Shown one piece after another: positions 1 through 8,696 of a stretch of 43,824 nucleotides of DNA. The notes beneath the pieces are model-generated. The model worked only from the letters and a program-made list of their open reading frames with translations. It was not told the origin of the DNA and ran no database searches. Each line of letters opens with the position of its first letter. The first letter of the stretch is position 1. This stretch comes from Pseudomonadota bacterium (GTDB taxonomy: Bacteria > SZUA-182 > DTGQ01). Made by a program: the position numbers and the translations under genes. Where the stretch lies: contig DAOURK010000023.1 of the NCBI GenBank assembly GCA_030625085.1, positions 1-43,824 on the forward strand. Direction: 5' to 3'.

Positions 1-344
1 AAATACATACTGATCTAACTTTTGCCGTCTTTAGGAATTTAAATTTGCCATATCCCGTGCGCAATGAGGCTACTACTTGTATTAATACTTAATTAAATTA
101 TAATTTTTATTTTCCTCGGATTCCATAATTAGAACTGCTGGTCTATCACAGTTCTTTGCCTAAATCAGATACTATCAGTTTTACTATTGATCTTCCAATA
201 TCCGTTTAAATCTTTAAGCTAAAAAAATCTCAAAAAATGAACCTTTTTATTAATACCTTATTCATCAGCATTTTAACCTTGTTAATCAATTAGTTATTTG
301 GTCTTTTTCATCTCCATTAATCCATCTTTTACTTAGAGAAGGAA
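1..344. other. Gene-free AT-rich stretch at left edge
   Basis: No open frame with a credible ribosome site and no recognisable repeat or structure is visible before the first miniature element begins. It may be the decayed flank of a gene lying outside the window. Confidence 0.4.
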
Positions 345-353
345 ATCATCTCA

Positions 354-471
354 GGATCACATCAAAGTTAACCATAAGTACATGACTTTCAACAAGTTAT
401 ATGGTGACCTTATAAATTTATAAAATTTGTAAAATAAAAAATTTCCACCTGACTTTGACAAGGGCCTGAAA
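354..471. mobile_element. 118-bp miniature element, family A, copy 1
   Basis: This segment aligns without gaps over 118 bp to 30413-30530 at about 83% identity. It is bounded by the 9-bp direct repeat ATCATCTCA at 345-353 and 472-480, the expected trace of transposase-mediated insertion. The ends carry an inverted GTCAAAGT/ACTTTGAC core (here ATCAAAGT at the left), and the outer few bases of the right end have diverged compared with copy 2. It has no coding capacity, so it would depend on a transposase elsewhere. It lies 41 bp from a second, unrelated miniature element. Confidence 0.75.
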
Positions 472-512
472 ATCATCTCAACTCTGACGAACGAAAAAAA
501 AGAGCAATATAT

Positions 513-631
513 GACTCTGTTGATTTAGTTCGAAATTAAGCATTTTTTATAAAAAGAGTGATCATAACATCTTGTTTTTATTAAAGTACGATTTTAGTAA
601 TTTTATAGCATCATAGTAAATCAACAGAGTC
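513..631. mobile_element. 119-bp miniature element, family B, copy 1
   Basis: A 119-bp element starts GACTCTGTTGATTTA and ends with the perfect 15-bp inverted complement. It is flanked by the 6-bp direct repeat ATATAT at 507-512 and 632-637. It aligns without gaps to 38536-38654 at about 79% identity, including an identical central block around CATAACATCTTG. No protein is encoded. The symmetrical ends, fixed length and target duplication make it a MITE-like transposable element. Confidence 0.8.
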
Positions 632-637
632 ATATAT

Positions 638-1199
638 ACTGACCACATGAGGCGTAATAAAAATATTTTTTCGCATTCATTTGGGGAAAAAGCAGTATAA
701 CCTATTAAAAATAAAAGAGTATTCATTTTAAAAGCAAGGTTATACCTGCTTTCCAAAACTGTTTTAGTGCTTTTACTTATAGCAGTTCCATGATAAGGAG
801 GGCAAAAATCCTTCTGTTTGGTATGTTAGATATCCCCAAAAACCTTAAAAAATTAAGAGGTTGTTGCTGTTGATAACCTATGAAATCAAAATAATATGCA
901 TATTGCTGTTGATACCAATATCCATATTGCTAAAATATGATATGGACAAATTGCAGGTCTTCCCCCATTGAAAATTTCTTATCATCAAACACATAAGGAA
1001 TAAGAACAAAATAAATTACTCATTTCATTCATCAAATTCAATGAACAAGGTAATATAAAGACAACAGGTTAAAGAATTTTTTAATGAATAATGAATAAAT
1101 ATCGATTTACAACTTAGTTCATTTTTTACTGGACACTTCTACAGCTTTCGTATAATTTAGAATAGCAAAAAAATGCCATTTTAATTATGCGAGGGTGAT
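638..1199. other. Gene-free stretch before the transposase
   Basis: No gene with a start and ribosome site is visible. On the minus strand at about 777-935 an open frame with no start codon reads as a Tyr/Gln-rich tail (tracts such as GYWYQQQYAYYFDF). It could be the remnant of a low-complexity secreted protein, but this is weak. The left end of the insertion sequence carrying the transposase must lie in the last 100-200 bp; I could not find convincing terminal inverted repeats. Confidence 0.35.
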
Positions 1200-2456
1200 G
1201 TGGGAATAAGTCAAAAGTCAGCAACAAGTAAAGAGCCTTCAAATACGAGATTAAATCCTTATGATACTTTAGTAAAAACACAAATGACATCATTTTACGA
1301 TCATCTTTCAGAAAAGGATAAAAGGCTATATGCAGCGGCTGAGGCAATAAAACTACCATATGGTGGAATAATCTATATTGCAAATCTTTTTGGATGTGAC
1401 AGAAAGACCATAAGCAGTGGAATAGTTGAACTTAAAAATCCTGAATTAATAGAAAAAGATAGAGATAGAAAAAAAGGAGGTGGGAGAAAATTAAGCATAA
1501 ACAATATTCCAGGCATCAACGAAGCATTTATAGCAGTGGTATATAATTATACCGCTGGCGATCCAATGGATGAAAGGATTAGATGGACTAATTTGACCCA
1601 TCAGCAAATTGCAGATAAATTGAAAGAAGTGGGTGTTGAGGTAAGTAGAAAAATAGTTAAACAGCTTTTCAAAAAGCATGGCTATGTAAAGCGTGCAGCC
1701 CAAAAAGTTATTGGTACCGGAACTTGTAAATCTCGCAACGAGCAGTTCGAAATTATAGCCAAATTAAGAGGTGAGTATCTAGATGCAGGCAATCCAATAA
1801 TCAGCATTGATACAAAAAAAAAGGAATTAATGGGGAACTTGTACCGGGATGGAAAGTTGTATACATTAGAAGTTCAAAAAGTCTTTGATCATGATTTTCC
1901 ACACCTTGCTGATGGAATTATTATTCCACATGGGATATATGATATCACAAAAAATAAGGCGTATATAAATATTGGAACAAGTAAAGATACTGGTGAATTC
2001 GCCTGTGATTCAATAAGGCAATGGTGGTATAACCAGGGCAGATATGACTATCCCAAGGCCACATCCATTCTAATACTTTGTGATTCAGGAAGAAGTAATT
2101 CCTATCGGCATTACATTTTTAAAGAAGATTTGCAGAAGCTTGTGGATGAGATTGGTGTGGAAATCAGGGTTGCACATTATCCCTCTTATGCGTCAAAATG
2201 GAACCCAATTGAACATAGAGTGTTTTGCCATGTGACTAGAGCATTAAAAGGGGTAATTCTCAAAGGCTACGACCTCGTTAAAGAATTGATAGAAACAACA
2301 ACTACTAAAAAAGGCTTAACAGTAAAAGCGAATATTATTAATAAGGTATATCAAACAAAGAGAAAAGTAGCTGATAATTTTAAAGAAACAATGCGAATAA
2401 TTTTTGATAAAGAGCTGGGGAAATGGAATTATAGAGCTATCCCATTAAAAATATGA
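1200..2456 (+). CDS. ISAzo13-family DDE transposase
   Basis: A full-length (418 aa) transposase of the ISAzo13 type, which moves an insertion sequence by cut-and-paste or copy chemistry using a DDE triad. The likely catalytic residues are D204 in SIDTKKKELMGN, D295 in LILCDSG and E338 in WNPIEHR. The family signatures YDITKNKAYINIG, DSIRQWWYNQGR and TTTTKKGLTVKA are all present. The first 150 residues hold HTH-like DNA-binding segments (FGCDRKTISSGI, THQQIADKLKEV). Translation probably begins at the GTG at 1200, because the ATG two bases upstream is closed at once by a stop. The frame is intact, so it may be active. Its terminal repeats were not found, and the nearby miniature elements do not obviously share its ends. 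Confidence 0.9.
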   Translation: MGISQKSATSKEPSNTRLNPYDTLVKTQMTSFYDHLSEKDKRLYAAAEAIKLPYGGIIYIANLFGCDRKTISSGIVELKNPELIEKDRDRKKGGGRKLSINNIPGINEAFIAVVYNYTAGDPMDERIRWTNLTHQQIADKLKEVGVEVSRKIVKQLFKKHGYVKRAAQKVIGTGTCKSRNEQFEIIAKLRGEYLDAGNPIISIDTKKKELMGNLYRDGKLYTLEVQKVFDHDFPHLADGIIIPHGIYDITKNKAYINIGTSKDTGEFACDSIRQWWYNQGRYDYPKATSILILCDSGRSNSYRHYIFKEDLQKLVDEIGVEIRVAHYPSYASKWNPIEHRVFCHVTRALKGVILKGYDLVKELIETTTTKKGLTVKANIINKVYQTKRKVADNFKETMRIIFDKELGKWNYRAIPLKI

Positions 2457-2621
2457 AGGATATATTATTGGTGATAAAGTTTGGCGATAGAAAATGAGGG
2501 GATAGGTATGCACTAAAATTGTCTCTTCCCCTTATTTTGCGTATTCTAACTAAAATATTTCTGAAATTGATCCAGATTTTTGGGTGTAATAAATTTTCTA
2601 CAAATTTCTAACACGTTTTCA

Positions 2622-2648
2622 GGATTAAATGGGGATATTATTTAATCC
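2622..2648. terminator. Hairpin between convergent transposase and cysA
   Basis: A perfect 9-bp stem, GGATTAAAT with ATTTAATCC, encloses a 9-base loop between two convergent genes. It is AT-rich and lacks a clear T-tract on either strand, so it is only a candidate terminator of the cys operon or the transposase. Confidence 0.35.
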
Positions 2649-2704
2649 TTATACCTAAGCAACCTTATCGTTGTGTACGTTTTAGGACTTGAGGTGAAAA
2701 TGTT

Positions 2705-3802
2705 TTATTCAATATAACCCAACTGCCGTAATTTTTTACGAATTTTACCGTGTCCTTCAGAGGCATCAAAAATTTTATATTGTGTGAAGTGAATAAATGC
2801 CGGTTGGTTTTTTTCCCAGACTTCCTTTAAAAATATATTCTTATCTTTTACTGCTTTAATATACGTATTCTGCAAATCAATATCAAGTTCAAAAAAACTC
2901 CCCCGATAATGGATGTTTTGAATCCGACAGGGAAAGCCTTGGTGGGCATCACTACTTTCGACATAAACGTCCTCAGGCCTCACCAGTAAAACCAAATCTC
3001 TGTCTTCCGATGTATCAATGTTTTTATCGATTATCTGAAAATCAGTGCCCCTAATGAATATATTACTATTCCTTATCACTGTCTCCACAATATTGACATT
3101 TCCTATAAAACTGGCCACAAATTTACTCTTCGGATGTTCATAAACATCCTTGGCATTTCCTATCTGTTCAACCCTCCCTCTATTGATAACCACTATTTTA
3201 TCGGCAATCTCTATGGCCTCATTTTGGTCATGAGTCACAAATATACTGGTAATATTCAGTTTGGTATGAAGTTCCTTTAACCATTGGGCCAGATTATTCC
3301 TTCCCTTGGCATCCAGAGCCCCAAAGGGTTCATCCAAAAGAAGTATCTTGGGTTCAGTGGCTAATGTACGGGCCAGGGCAACCCTTTGGCGCTGCCCTCC
3401 TGATAATTGAGATGGATAATGTTTTGCATATCCTTGTAATTTGACTAAATTAATCAGCTCGGAGACCTTCTCCTCAATTTCCTTTTTTTTTCTTTTTCGT
3501 ATTTCAAGGCCAAAGGCGATATTTTTCTCAACACTCATGTGCTTAAAAAGCGCATAGTGTTGAAAGACAAACCCAAGTTTTCTTTTTTGCGTTGAAAATG
3601 AGGTTACATCTTCTCCTTTAAGTAAAATATCCCCCCTGTCAGGTGTTTCCAGCCCTGCTATAATTCGCAATATAGTGCTTTTCCCTGAGCCGCTCGGCCC
3701 AAGCAAGGCCACAAGTTCTCCCGTCCTTATCTCAAAACTTACATCATCAACAGCAATAAAATCTCCAAACCTTTTATATACATTTCTAATAACTATTCCC
3801 AT
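2705..3802 (-). CDS. cysA: Sulfate/thiosulfate ABC importer ATPase CysA
   Basis: The ATP-hydrolysing subunit that powers sulfate or thiosulfate uptake at the inner face of the membrane. The 365-aa protein has Walker [10 protein letters not shown] at 35-43, Q-loop Q81, signature LSGGQ at 133-137, Walker B ILLLDEP with E158, and switch H191. The C-terminal third (from about 235) is the regulatory TOBE-like region of the CysA/PotA/MalK group. The ATG lies one base after the cysW stop codon, so the two are translationally coupled. It is the last gene of an sbp-cysT-cysW-cysA operon. Assignment to sulfate rather than molybdate rests mainly on the two distinct permeases and the Sbp-type binding protein beside it. 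Confidence 0.93.
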   Translation of the reverse strand: MGIVIRNVYKRFGDFIAVDDVSFEIRTGELVALLGPSGSGKSTILRIIAGLETPDRGDILLKGEDVTSFSTQKRKLGFVFQHYALFKHMSVEKNIAFGLEIRKRKKKEIEEKVSELINLVKLQGYAKHYPSQLSGGQRQRVALARTLATEPKILLLDEPFGALDAKGRNNLAQWLKELHTKLNITSIFVTHDQNEAIEIADKIVVINRGRVEQIGNAKDVYEHPKSKFVASFIGNVNIVETVIRNSNIFIRGTDFQIIDKNIDTSEDRDLVLLVRPEDVYVESSDAHQGFPCRIQNIHYRGSFFELDIDLQNTYIKAVKDKNIFLKEVWEKNQPAFIHFTQYKIFDASEGHGKIRKKLRQLGYIE

Positions 3803-3803
3803 T

Positions 3804-4643
3804 TTATTGTGCTTCCTTGTTTTTATAAAGGCACTTCATAATAATCAATATGGTAAAGGATAAAAGAGCCAACACCATTGCTGCCGAAAAAGCCCCCGAA
3901 TAATTAAAATCAGTGAATTGCTGGTGTATATGCAGGGTTGCCGTTTGGGTTCTGTTAATTATACTTCCGCTTACCACCAGGACAGCTCCAAATTCTCCGA
4001 TGGATCGAGCAATGGTTAAGGTTATTCCGTAAACAAGCCCCCATTTTATAGATGGCAGCGTTACCCTCCAAAAGGTTTGCCATTTTGAAGCGCCTAATAT
4101 ATAAGCCGCCTCTTCCTGTTCCAGACCAAATTCACTCAATACAGGGATCACCTCTCTGGCCACAAAGGGGAGGGTTACAAAAAGAGTGGCGATTATCATC
4201 CCCGGAAGCGCATAAATGATCTTTATATTATAGGCATGAAACCAATTCCCAAGCCACCCCTTAGGCCCAAAAAGGATAATGAACATAAATCCGGCCACCA
4301 CCGGCGAAACAGCAAAGGGCAGATCCAGCAATCCTTCCAGAAAAAGCTTACCCCTGAAATTCTGCTTTACCAAAACCAGGGCTACTATTGTTCCAAAGAT
4401 GGTGTTTATTACTATAGCGGTTATGGTGAGCAATAAGGTAAGTTTAAAGGAATGACCGGCTGCCGGCGTACTTACAGAAGTAATAAAGATATTCATTCCA
4501 TTGCGGATCACTTGCCTGAGAATGCCATAAATTGGGACCATCACTAAAACGATGAACCATATAACGACCAAAAAAGTTAATATATTTTTCCCTGTGTTTT
4601 TCCTTTTGTATATTATCTTTTTTAAATCATCTCCAGGTTTCAT
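3804..4643 (-). CDS. cysW: Sulfate ABC transporter permease CysW
   Basis: One of two inner-membrane channel subunits of the sulfate importer; 279 aa with six predicted membrane segments. The EAA loop that contacts the ATPase is visible as [21 protein letters not shown] around residues 175-200. Other family features are [15 protein letters not shown] and [16 protein letters not shown] ribosome site CTGGAG sits about 8 bases before the ATG. The gene start overlaps the end of cysT by 17 bp, and cysA follows directly, as in typical cysTWA operons. Confidence 0.92.
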   Translation of the reverse strand: MKPGDDLKKIIYKRKNTGKNILTFLVVIWFIVLVMVPIYGILRQVIRNGMNIFITSVSTPAAGHSFKLTLLLTITAIVINTIFGTIVALVLVKQNFRGKLFLEGLLDLPFAVSPVVAGFMFIILFGPKGWLGNWFHAYNIKIIYALPGMIIATLFVTLPFVAREVIPVLSEFGLEQEEAAYILGASKWQTFWRVTLPSIKWGLVYGITLTIARSIGEFGAVLVVSGSIINRTQTATLHIHQQFTDFNYSGAFSAAMVLALLSFTILIIMKCLYKNKEAQ

Positions 4644-5472
4644 GCTTTTTGCTCCAGGATTGTAAAAAATTTAAAAACAGCAAAATGAGAAAAGAGATAA
4701 TGAGCAAAACAACCGACAGGCCCAAAGCGCCCTGAATATTATAACTTTCTATTTCACCATATATATACACAGAGGCGACTTGAGTTATTAAAGGAATATT
4801 GCCGGCAACTATTACTATTGAACCGAATTCCCCCAAGGCCCTGCTAAAAGACAAAGCAGCGCCGGTTAATATGGATGGCGTTAAAGAAGGAAGGACTATT
4901 CTGAAAAAAATGGTCAAGGGGGAAGCCCCCAGGGTCATGGCTGCTTCTTCCATGTCCGGTTCCATCTCTAATAAAACCGGCTGCACGGAACGAACAACAA
5001 AAGGAAACGTAACAAACAACAAGGCCAGGACGATACCAGGTTTATCAAAGATAATTTCTATTCCATATTTTCCTAAAAAAGCGCCTATCAGGCTTTTAGG
5101 GCCATATAAGGTTACCAGCATTATGCCGGTAACCACTGTGGGAATAGCAAAGGGTAAATCAATCAAAGCATCCATTATATTCTTAAAAGGGAATTTATAC
5201 CTAACCAGGACCCAAGCAGTAGCGGTTCCGGTAATCATGTTAATGAAAACAATAATAATGGCTACTATGAACGTCAACTTTAAGGAAAATAAAGCCTGAG
5301 GCAAAGTGATATTGTTCCATAAATTGATCAAGCCTCCTTTTAAGGCTTCAGACATAATGGCAGCTATCGGCAGGATGATGAGTAAACCCAGATAAAACAG
5401 AGAAAGGCTTCTTAAAACCAGATCGCTTTTATTGCTTTTCATTAAAAATTTCACCATCCCCCTCCCAAGCAT
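4627..5472 (-). CDS. cysT: Sulfate ABC transporter permease CysT (CysU)
   Basis: The second channel subunit of the sulfate importer, partnering CysW. It shows the family blocks DLPFAIPTVVTGIML and SRALGEFGSIVIVAG and an EAA loop, MEEAAMTLGASPLTIFFRIVLP. About six membrane helices are expected. The start is uncertain: an in-frame TTG at 5484, ATG at 5472, ATG at 5460 just after a GGGAGGGGG tract, and ATG at 5445 giving MKSNKSDLVLRSLSL, which resembles the usual family N-terminus. I chose 5472 as the first ATG. It follows sbp by about 30 bp and overlaps cysW. Confidence 0.9.
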   Translation of the reverse strand: MLGRGMVKFLMKSNKSDLVLRSLSLFYLGLLIILPIAAIMSEALKGGLINLWNNITLPQALFSLKLTFIVAIIIVFINMITGTATAWVLVRYKFPFKNIMDALIDLPFAIPTVVTGIMLVTLYGPKSLIGAFLGKYGIEIIFDKPGIVLALLFVTFPFVVRSVQPVLLEMEPDMEEAAMTLGASPLTIFFRIVLPSLTPSILTGAALSFSRALGEFGSIVIVAGNIPLITQVASVYIYGEIESYNIQGALGLSVVLLIISFLILLFLNFLQSWSKKHETWR

Positions 5473-5502
5473 CTTTATCAACAAAAAGGGAGGAGAAATT
5501 AA

Positions 5503-6537
5503 TCAGCGTTCATAAGCCAATTCTTCAATAACCTTTGTCCAAATCCCATCTTTTCCATACAATTCTTTTTGTATTCTATCCCAGCCTCCGAGGTAATGAA
5601 TATCAAATAAATATTTAGGAACAGGGTATCGTTCTTTAAATTCTTCCAGGACCTCATTATCTACCGGTCTAAAACCATATTTGGCAAAGGCCTGCTGAGC
5701 ATTTTTTTTATGAACGAATTCAATAAAGGCCTCAGCTACCTTCCGGTTATTGTGCTTGTCTACATTTTTATCAATGAGTGCAATAGGATTTTCTATCAAA
5801 ATCGTTGCTTCAGGTATTATAAAGGGGAAATCTTTTCCCTGTTTTTGCCTTAATACAGCCTCATTTTCATAGGTTATTATTGCATCCCCTATTCCATTTT
5901 CATAGGTGGTAATAGAACCGCGCCCCGATTTATCCATAACCTTTACTCTTTTCTGAATGGATTTTAATAACTCTTTGGCATATATCCGATCAGGGGTCCC
6001 CTTCTTGATTTCAGTAAGTTTTAAACCTGCGCCGTAGATAGCATTAATATCCCACATGGCCCCCCCTGAGGTTTTCGGACTTGGGTACAATACATTCATA
6101 TCTCCCTTAGCCAAATCCTCCCAGTCCCTGATGTTTTTGGGATTTCCGGAACGAAAGGCAATTACCACTACTGACCGAGTCACAAAACCATTATGTTGTT
6201 TCTTTTTCCAATCGTGTGTGATAAGACCTGCATCTTTGAGTCTATTGATATCTTTTTCCAAAGAAAGGGCGGCAATATCAGCCTCAAACCCCCCTGCTAT
6301 GGCCCTTGATTGAGCGCCCGAAGCCATATAGGATTCATAAAATTCTACTTCCTCCCCTGTTTTTTCTTTCCAATATTTTTTAAAGGCAGGCATTATCTCT
6401 TTTTGATAGGCTTCTTTGGGGACTGTATAGGCCCCCACGGTAAGCGCAACCTTATTCTTATCAGTCTTGGCATTATTATTCGTGCATCCGAAAAAAATAA
6501 TTATCGGAAAAAGGAAACAAATGAAAACTCGTTTCAT
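5503..6537 (-). CDS. sbp: Sulfate-binding lipoprotein (Sbp/CysP family)
   Basis: The extracytoplasmic receptor that captures sulfate or thiosulfate and hands it to CysT/CysW. The 344-aa precursor has a short signal peptide ending in a lipobox (IIIFFGC), so the mature protein is probably a lipid-anchored lipoprotein. Family features include ASGAQSRAIAGGFEADIAAL, YPSPKTSGGAMW, ITTYENGIGDAIITYENEA and KYGFRPVD. I start it at the ATG at 6537 because a GAGGTGG ribosome site sits 7 bases upstream and overlaps the earlier in-frame GTG at 6546. It is the first gene of the cys operon, and its position sets sulfate as the likely cargo. Confidence 0.9.
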   Translation of the reverse strand: MKRVFICFLFPIIIFFGCTNNNAKTDKNKVALTVGAYTVPKEAYQKEIMPAFKKYWKEKTGEEVEFYESYMASGAQSRAIAGGFEADIAALSLEKDINRLKDAGLITHDWKKKQHNGFVTRSVVVIAFRSGNPKNIRDWEDLAKGDMNVLYPSPKTSGGAMWDINAIYGAGLKLTEIKKGTPDRIYAKELLKSIQKRVKVMDKSGRGSITTYENGIGDAIITYENEAVLRQKQGKDFPFIIPEATILIENPIALIDKNVDKHNNRKVAEAFIEFVHKKNAQQAFAKYGFRPVDNEVLEEFKERYPVPKYLFDIHYLGGWDRIQKELYGKDGIWTKVIEELAYER

Positions 6538-6595
6538 ATCCACCACCTCATAAATTTTTGTATGATATTTGGAATAATTACTGGGAATGATACTG

Positions 6596-6611
6596 GCTAC
6601 AACCCTGTAGC
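6596..6611. promoter_or_regulatory. Small hairpin in the leader of the sulfate operon
   Basis: GCTACA and TGTAGC form a perfect 6-bp stem with a 4-base loop about 60 bp upstream of the sbp start codon, in the presumed 5' leader. It does not match a riboswitch class I recognise. It could be an operator half-site pair or chance. Confidence 0.25.
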
Positions 6612-6765
6612 TCCATAAAATGATGAAACCGGAATCGCTTATATAATATACTTATACTGCATATGAATTTATAATTATATTTTATCTAAAAAAAAAGACA
6701 AGGAAATTCCGAAAAAAATGATGGATTTAATGAAGACAATAAAAAACTTAACAAGGAATTTTTTA

Positions 6766-7038
6766 TCATGCCCTGTTATTATTCATTAATGTTAAGATGT
6801 AACCTGTTAATATTCTTACATTTTTAAAATTTTCTTCAGTAAGATATGCCTCAGGGACCCAAAACCCATATTTCTCTTCTATTAAAAGAAGTAATTCAAT
6901 CATAATCATCGAATCAAGGCCGGATTCAATAAGATTCGTCTCTTTAGTACAAACCCCGTTTTGGTTAAATATTTCCTTTGTTGATAAAAAATTAATAAGT
7001 TCTTCTTCAATTTCAATACTCTTTTCTTTATCAGCCAA
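6766..7038 (-). CDS. Stand-alone acyl/peptidyl carrier protein
   Basis: A 90-aa carrier protein that holds an acyl group on a 4'-phosphopantetheine arm. The attachment serine is S43 in SGLDSMIMIELLLLIEEKYG, followed by the usual helix II and helix III segments. It lies 73 bp downstream of an adenylate-forming ligase on the same strand, an arrangement usually seen when the ligase loads an acid onto the dedicated carrier. Together they probably feed a starter or tailoring acyl unit to the megasynthase locus upstream. A ribosome site GGGGAAAC precedes the ATG. Confidence 0.88.
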   Translation of the reverse strand: MADKEKSIEIEEELINFLSTKEIFNQNGVCTKETNLIESGLDSMIMIELLLLIEEKYGFWVPEAYLTEENFKNVRILTGYILTLMNNNRA

Positions 7039-7111
7039 CGATGTTTCCCCTTGAAATATTTAATAAAATATAAATAAATTTTAACCCCTTGTTTTAAAAT
7101 TTCCCTTTTTT

Positions 7112-8593
7112 TTAAACAAAATCACTGGTTAAATTACCTTCTGAATATGTTCTATAATGCCGTTTAAGCTTCCCACTAAAGGTTTTGGGGAGTTTATCGA
7201 CAATTTCTATTTTTCTTGGCACTTTATAGGCTACAAAATTTTTCTTACAGTAATCATAAAGATCATGTATAACGATTTCATCATTGAAAGATTTTTTATT
7301 TAATACTACTTTGGCATTTAGTACTTCTCCAAGGCTTTCATGGAATACAGGATAAACATAAGATTCTTCAACGATTTCATATTTATCAAGAACGCTTTCA
7401 ACCTCATCAGGAAAAAATTTCATGCCGGCTATATTGATAAGATCTTTTTTCCTACCGGTAATGTGAAGACTTCCATCTTCATCAAACCGCCCCAGATCTC
7501 CGGTAGCAAACCAACCATCCTTCATAATTACACGACGAGGGGTCCAGGGAATATAATAAGCATCCAAGGTCCCCGGCCCTTTGACATAAATCTCTCCAGA
7601 CTCCGAATTTAACTCATCAGGATTGTTGGGATCAACAAATTTTATTTTGTAATCCGGCAAAACCTTACCTACTGAATCCAACTTATTAATGGGGTCATCA
7701 AAATTAATACACGGCAGGCCAATTTCAATTATTCCATAGGCCTGGGTTAGAGGGATAGAAAAACGTTTATAAAAATTTTTAGCAACATTTTGTGATAGAG
7801 CCATAGCCGTTGAAATAACCAGTCTGACTGAAGGGAGACCTTGGTTAGAAATATCTTCAGAAAGCATTTTAAGGTGAAATGGCGTAGTATAAATGATCGT
7901 TCCCCTTTCTCTATTGGTTGTCTCTAATACTGCTTTGGCTAAATGATTTTTACAAAGGGTAATGGTGGCTCCATTGGTTAAATATAAAACAATGGAAACG
8001 GTAAAATGATGAGCCATGGATAACATCCAGATAATATTATCTTTAACACCAATTTTTAGGGCCTTATTCGCTGCTGTTATTCTTTCTAAAACCGTTTCAT
8101 GACAAAGCACCACTCCTTTACTGGCGCTGGTAGTACCTGAAGTAAACCTTAAAAAGGCCATATTTACATCATCATGCTTGTGTCTTGTTGCAGCGCCTTC
8201 ATAAGAGTAATAGAAATAACTATGGTGAAAAAAATCATCTGCTTTGCAGAAATCCTCATCTTTTAATAAAATGGGCTTATATGAGATAACAGCATCCAAA
8301 TCAATTGATTGAATAATAAAATGAATCTCTTTTTCAGAAAGATCAACAGATATAGGGACAATAGAGGCATTATTGGCCCAAATAGCATATGAAACGGCAA
8401 TATAGAAAGAACTGTTGGGCAACAGTATGCCTATTTTATCTTTTTCTTTAACTCCAAAAGATTTTAGTTCCCGTGCCAAATCTTGTATTTCGGCAACCAG
8501 TTCTTCATAGGAAATTCTCCGCTCCGATTCTATTACAGCCATTTTCTCGGGATGTTTTTCGGCTGAATCGAGTATTAATTCATAAAGATTCAT
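7112..8593 (-). CDS. Stand-alone adenylate-forming ligase (AMP-dependent acyl-CoA/ACP synthetase family)
   Basis: A 493-aa ANL-superfamily enzyme that activates a carboxylic acid as acyl-AMP and transfers it to a thiol. Motifs in order are A3 TSGTTSASKG at 151-160, A5 AYGIIEIG, A7 WFATGDLG, A8 GRKKDLINIAG (hinge) and the C-terminal catalytic K475 in PKTFSGKLKR. The length fits a free-standing ligase without a fused carrier. The carrier protein gene follows directly, so the acceptor is more likely that ACP than coenzyme A. The substrate cannot be read from the sequence. A GAGGG ribosome site lies somewhat far (13 bases) from the ATG. Confidence 0.88.
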   Translation of the reverse strand: MNLYELILDSAEKHPEKMAVIESERRISYEELVAEIQDLARELKSFGVKEKDKIGILLPNSSFYIAVSYAIWANNASIVPISVDLSEKEIHFIIQSIDLDAVISYKPILLKDEDFCKADDFFHHSYFYYSYEGAATRHKHDDVNMAFLRFTSGTTSASKGVVLCHETVLERITAANKALKIGVKDNIIWMLSMAHHFTVSIVLYLTNGATITLCKNHLAKAVLETTNRERGTIIYTTPFHLKMLSEDISNQGLPSVRLVISTAMALSQNVAKNFYKRFSIPLTQAYGIIEIGLPCINFDDPINKLDSVGKVLPDYKIKFVDPNNPDELNSESGEIYVKGPGTLDAYYIPWTPRRVIMKDGWFATGDLGRFDEDGSLHITGRKKDLINIAGMKFFPDEVESVLDKYEIVEESYVYPVFHESLGEVLNAKVVLNKKSFNDEIVIHDLYDYCKKNFVAYKVPRKIEIVDKLPKTFSGKLKRHYRTYSEGNLTSDFV

Positions 8594-8642
8594 TTTTTCA
8601 AAATTCCCTCATTTAGAGATTAAAATCCCCCAAAGGTCTTAT

Positions 8643-8674
8643 CCCCCAGGACCGGGATCTTCGTGCCCTGGAGG
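8643..8674 (-). terminator. Possible terminator downstream of the propeller-like gene
   Basis: CCCCCAGG and CCTGGAGG form an 8-bp stem with one mismatch and a GC-rich loop, just beyond the stop of the upstream minus-strand gene. No long T-tract follows, so the ligase and ACP genes may still be read through. Confidence 0.35.
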
Positions 8675-8696
8675 ACAAAATCCCTAATTTAATAAT

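Noticed and set aside
562-756. 64-codon frame on the minus strand
   Set aside because: It runs out of the family B element into AT-rich DNA, with no ribosome site and no recognisable protein pattern.
1080-2560. Exact ends of the insertion sequence around the ISAzo13-like transposase
   Set aside because: Compared both flanks by eye; similarities such as TTTTACTG/TTTTAGTG are too short and imperfect to define terminal inverted repeats.
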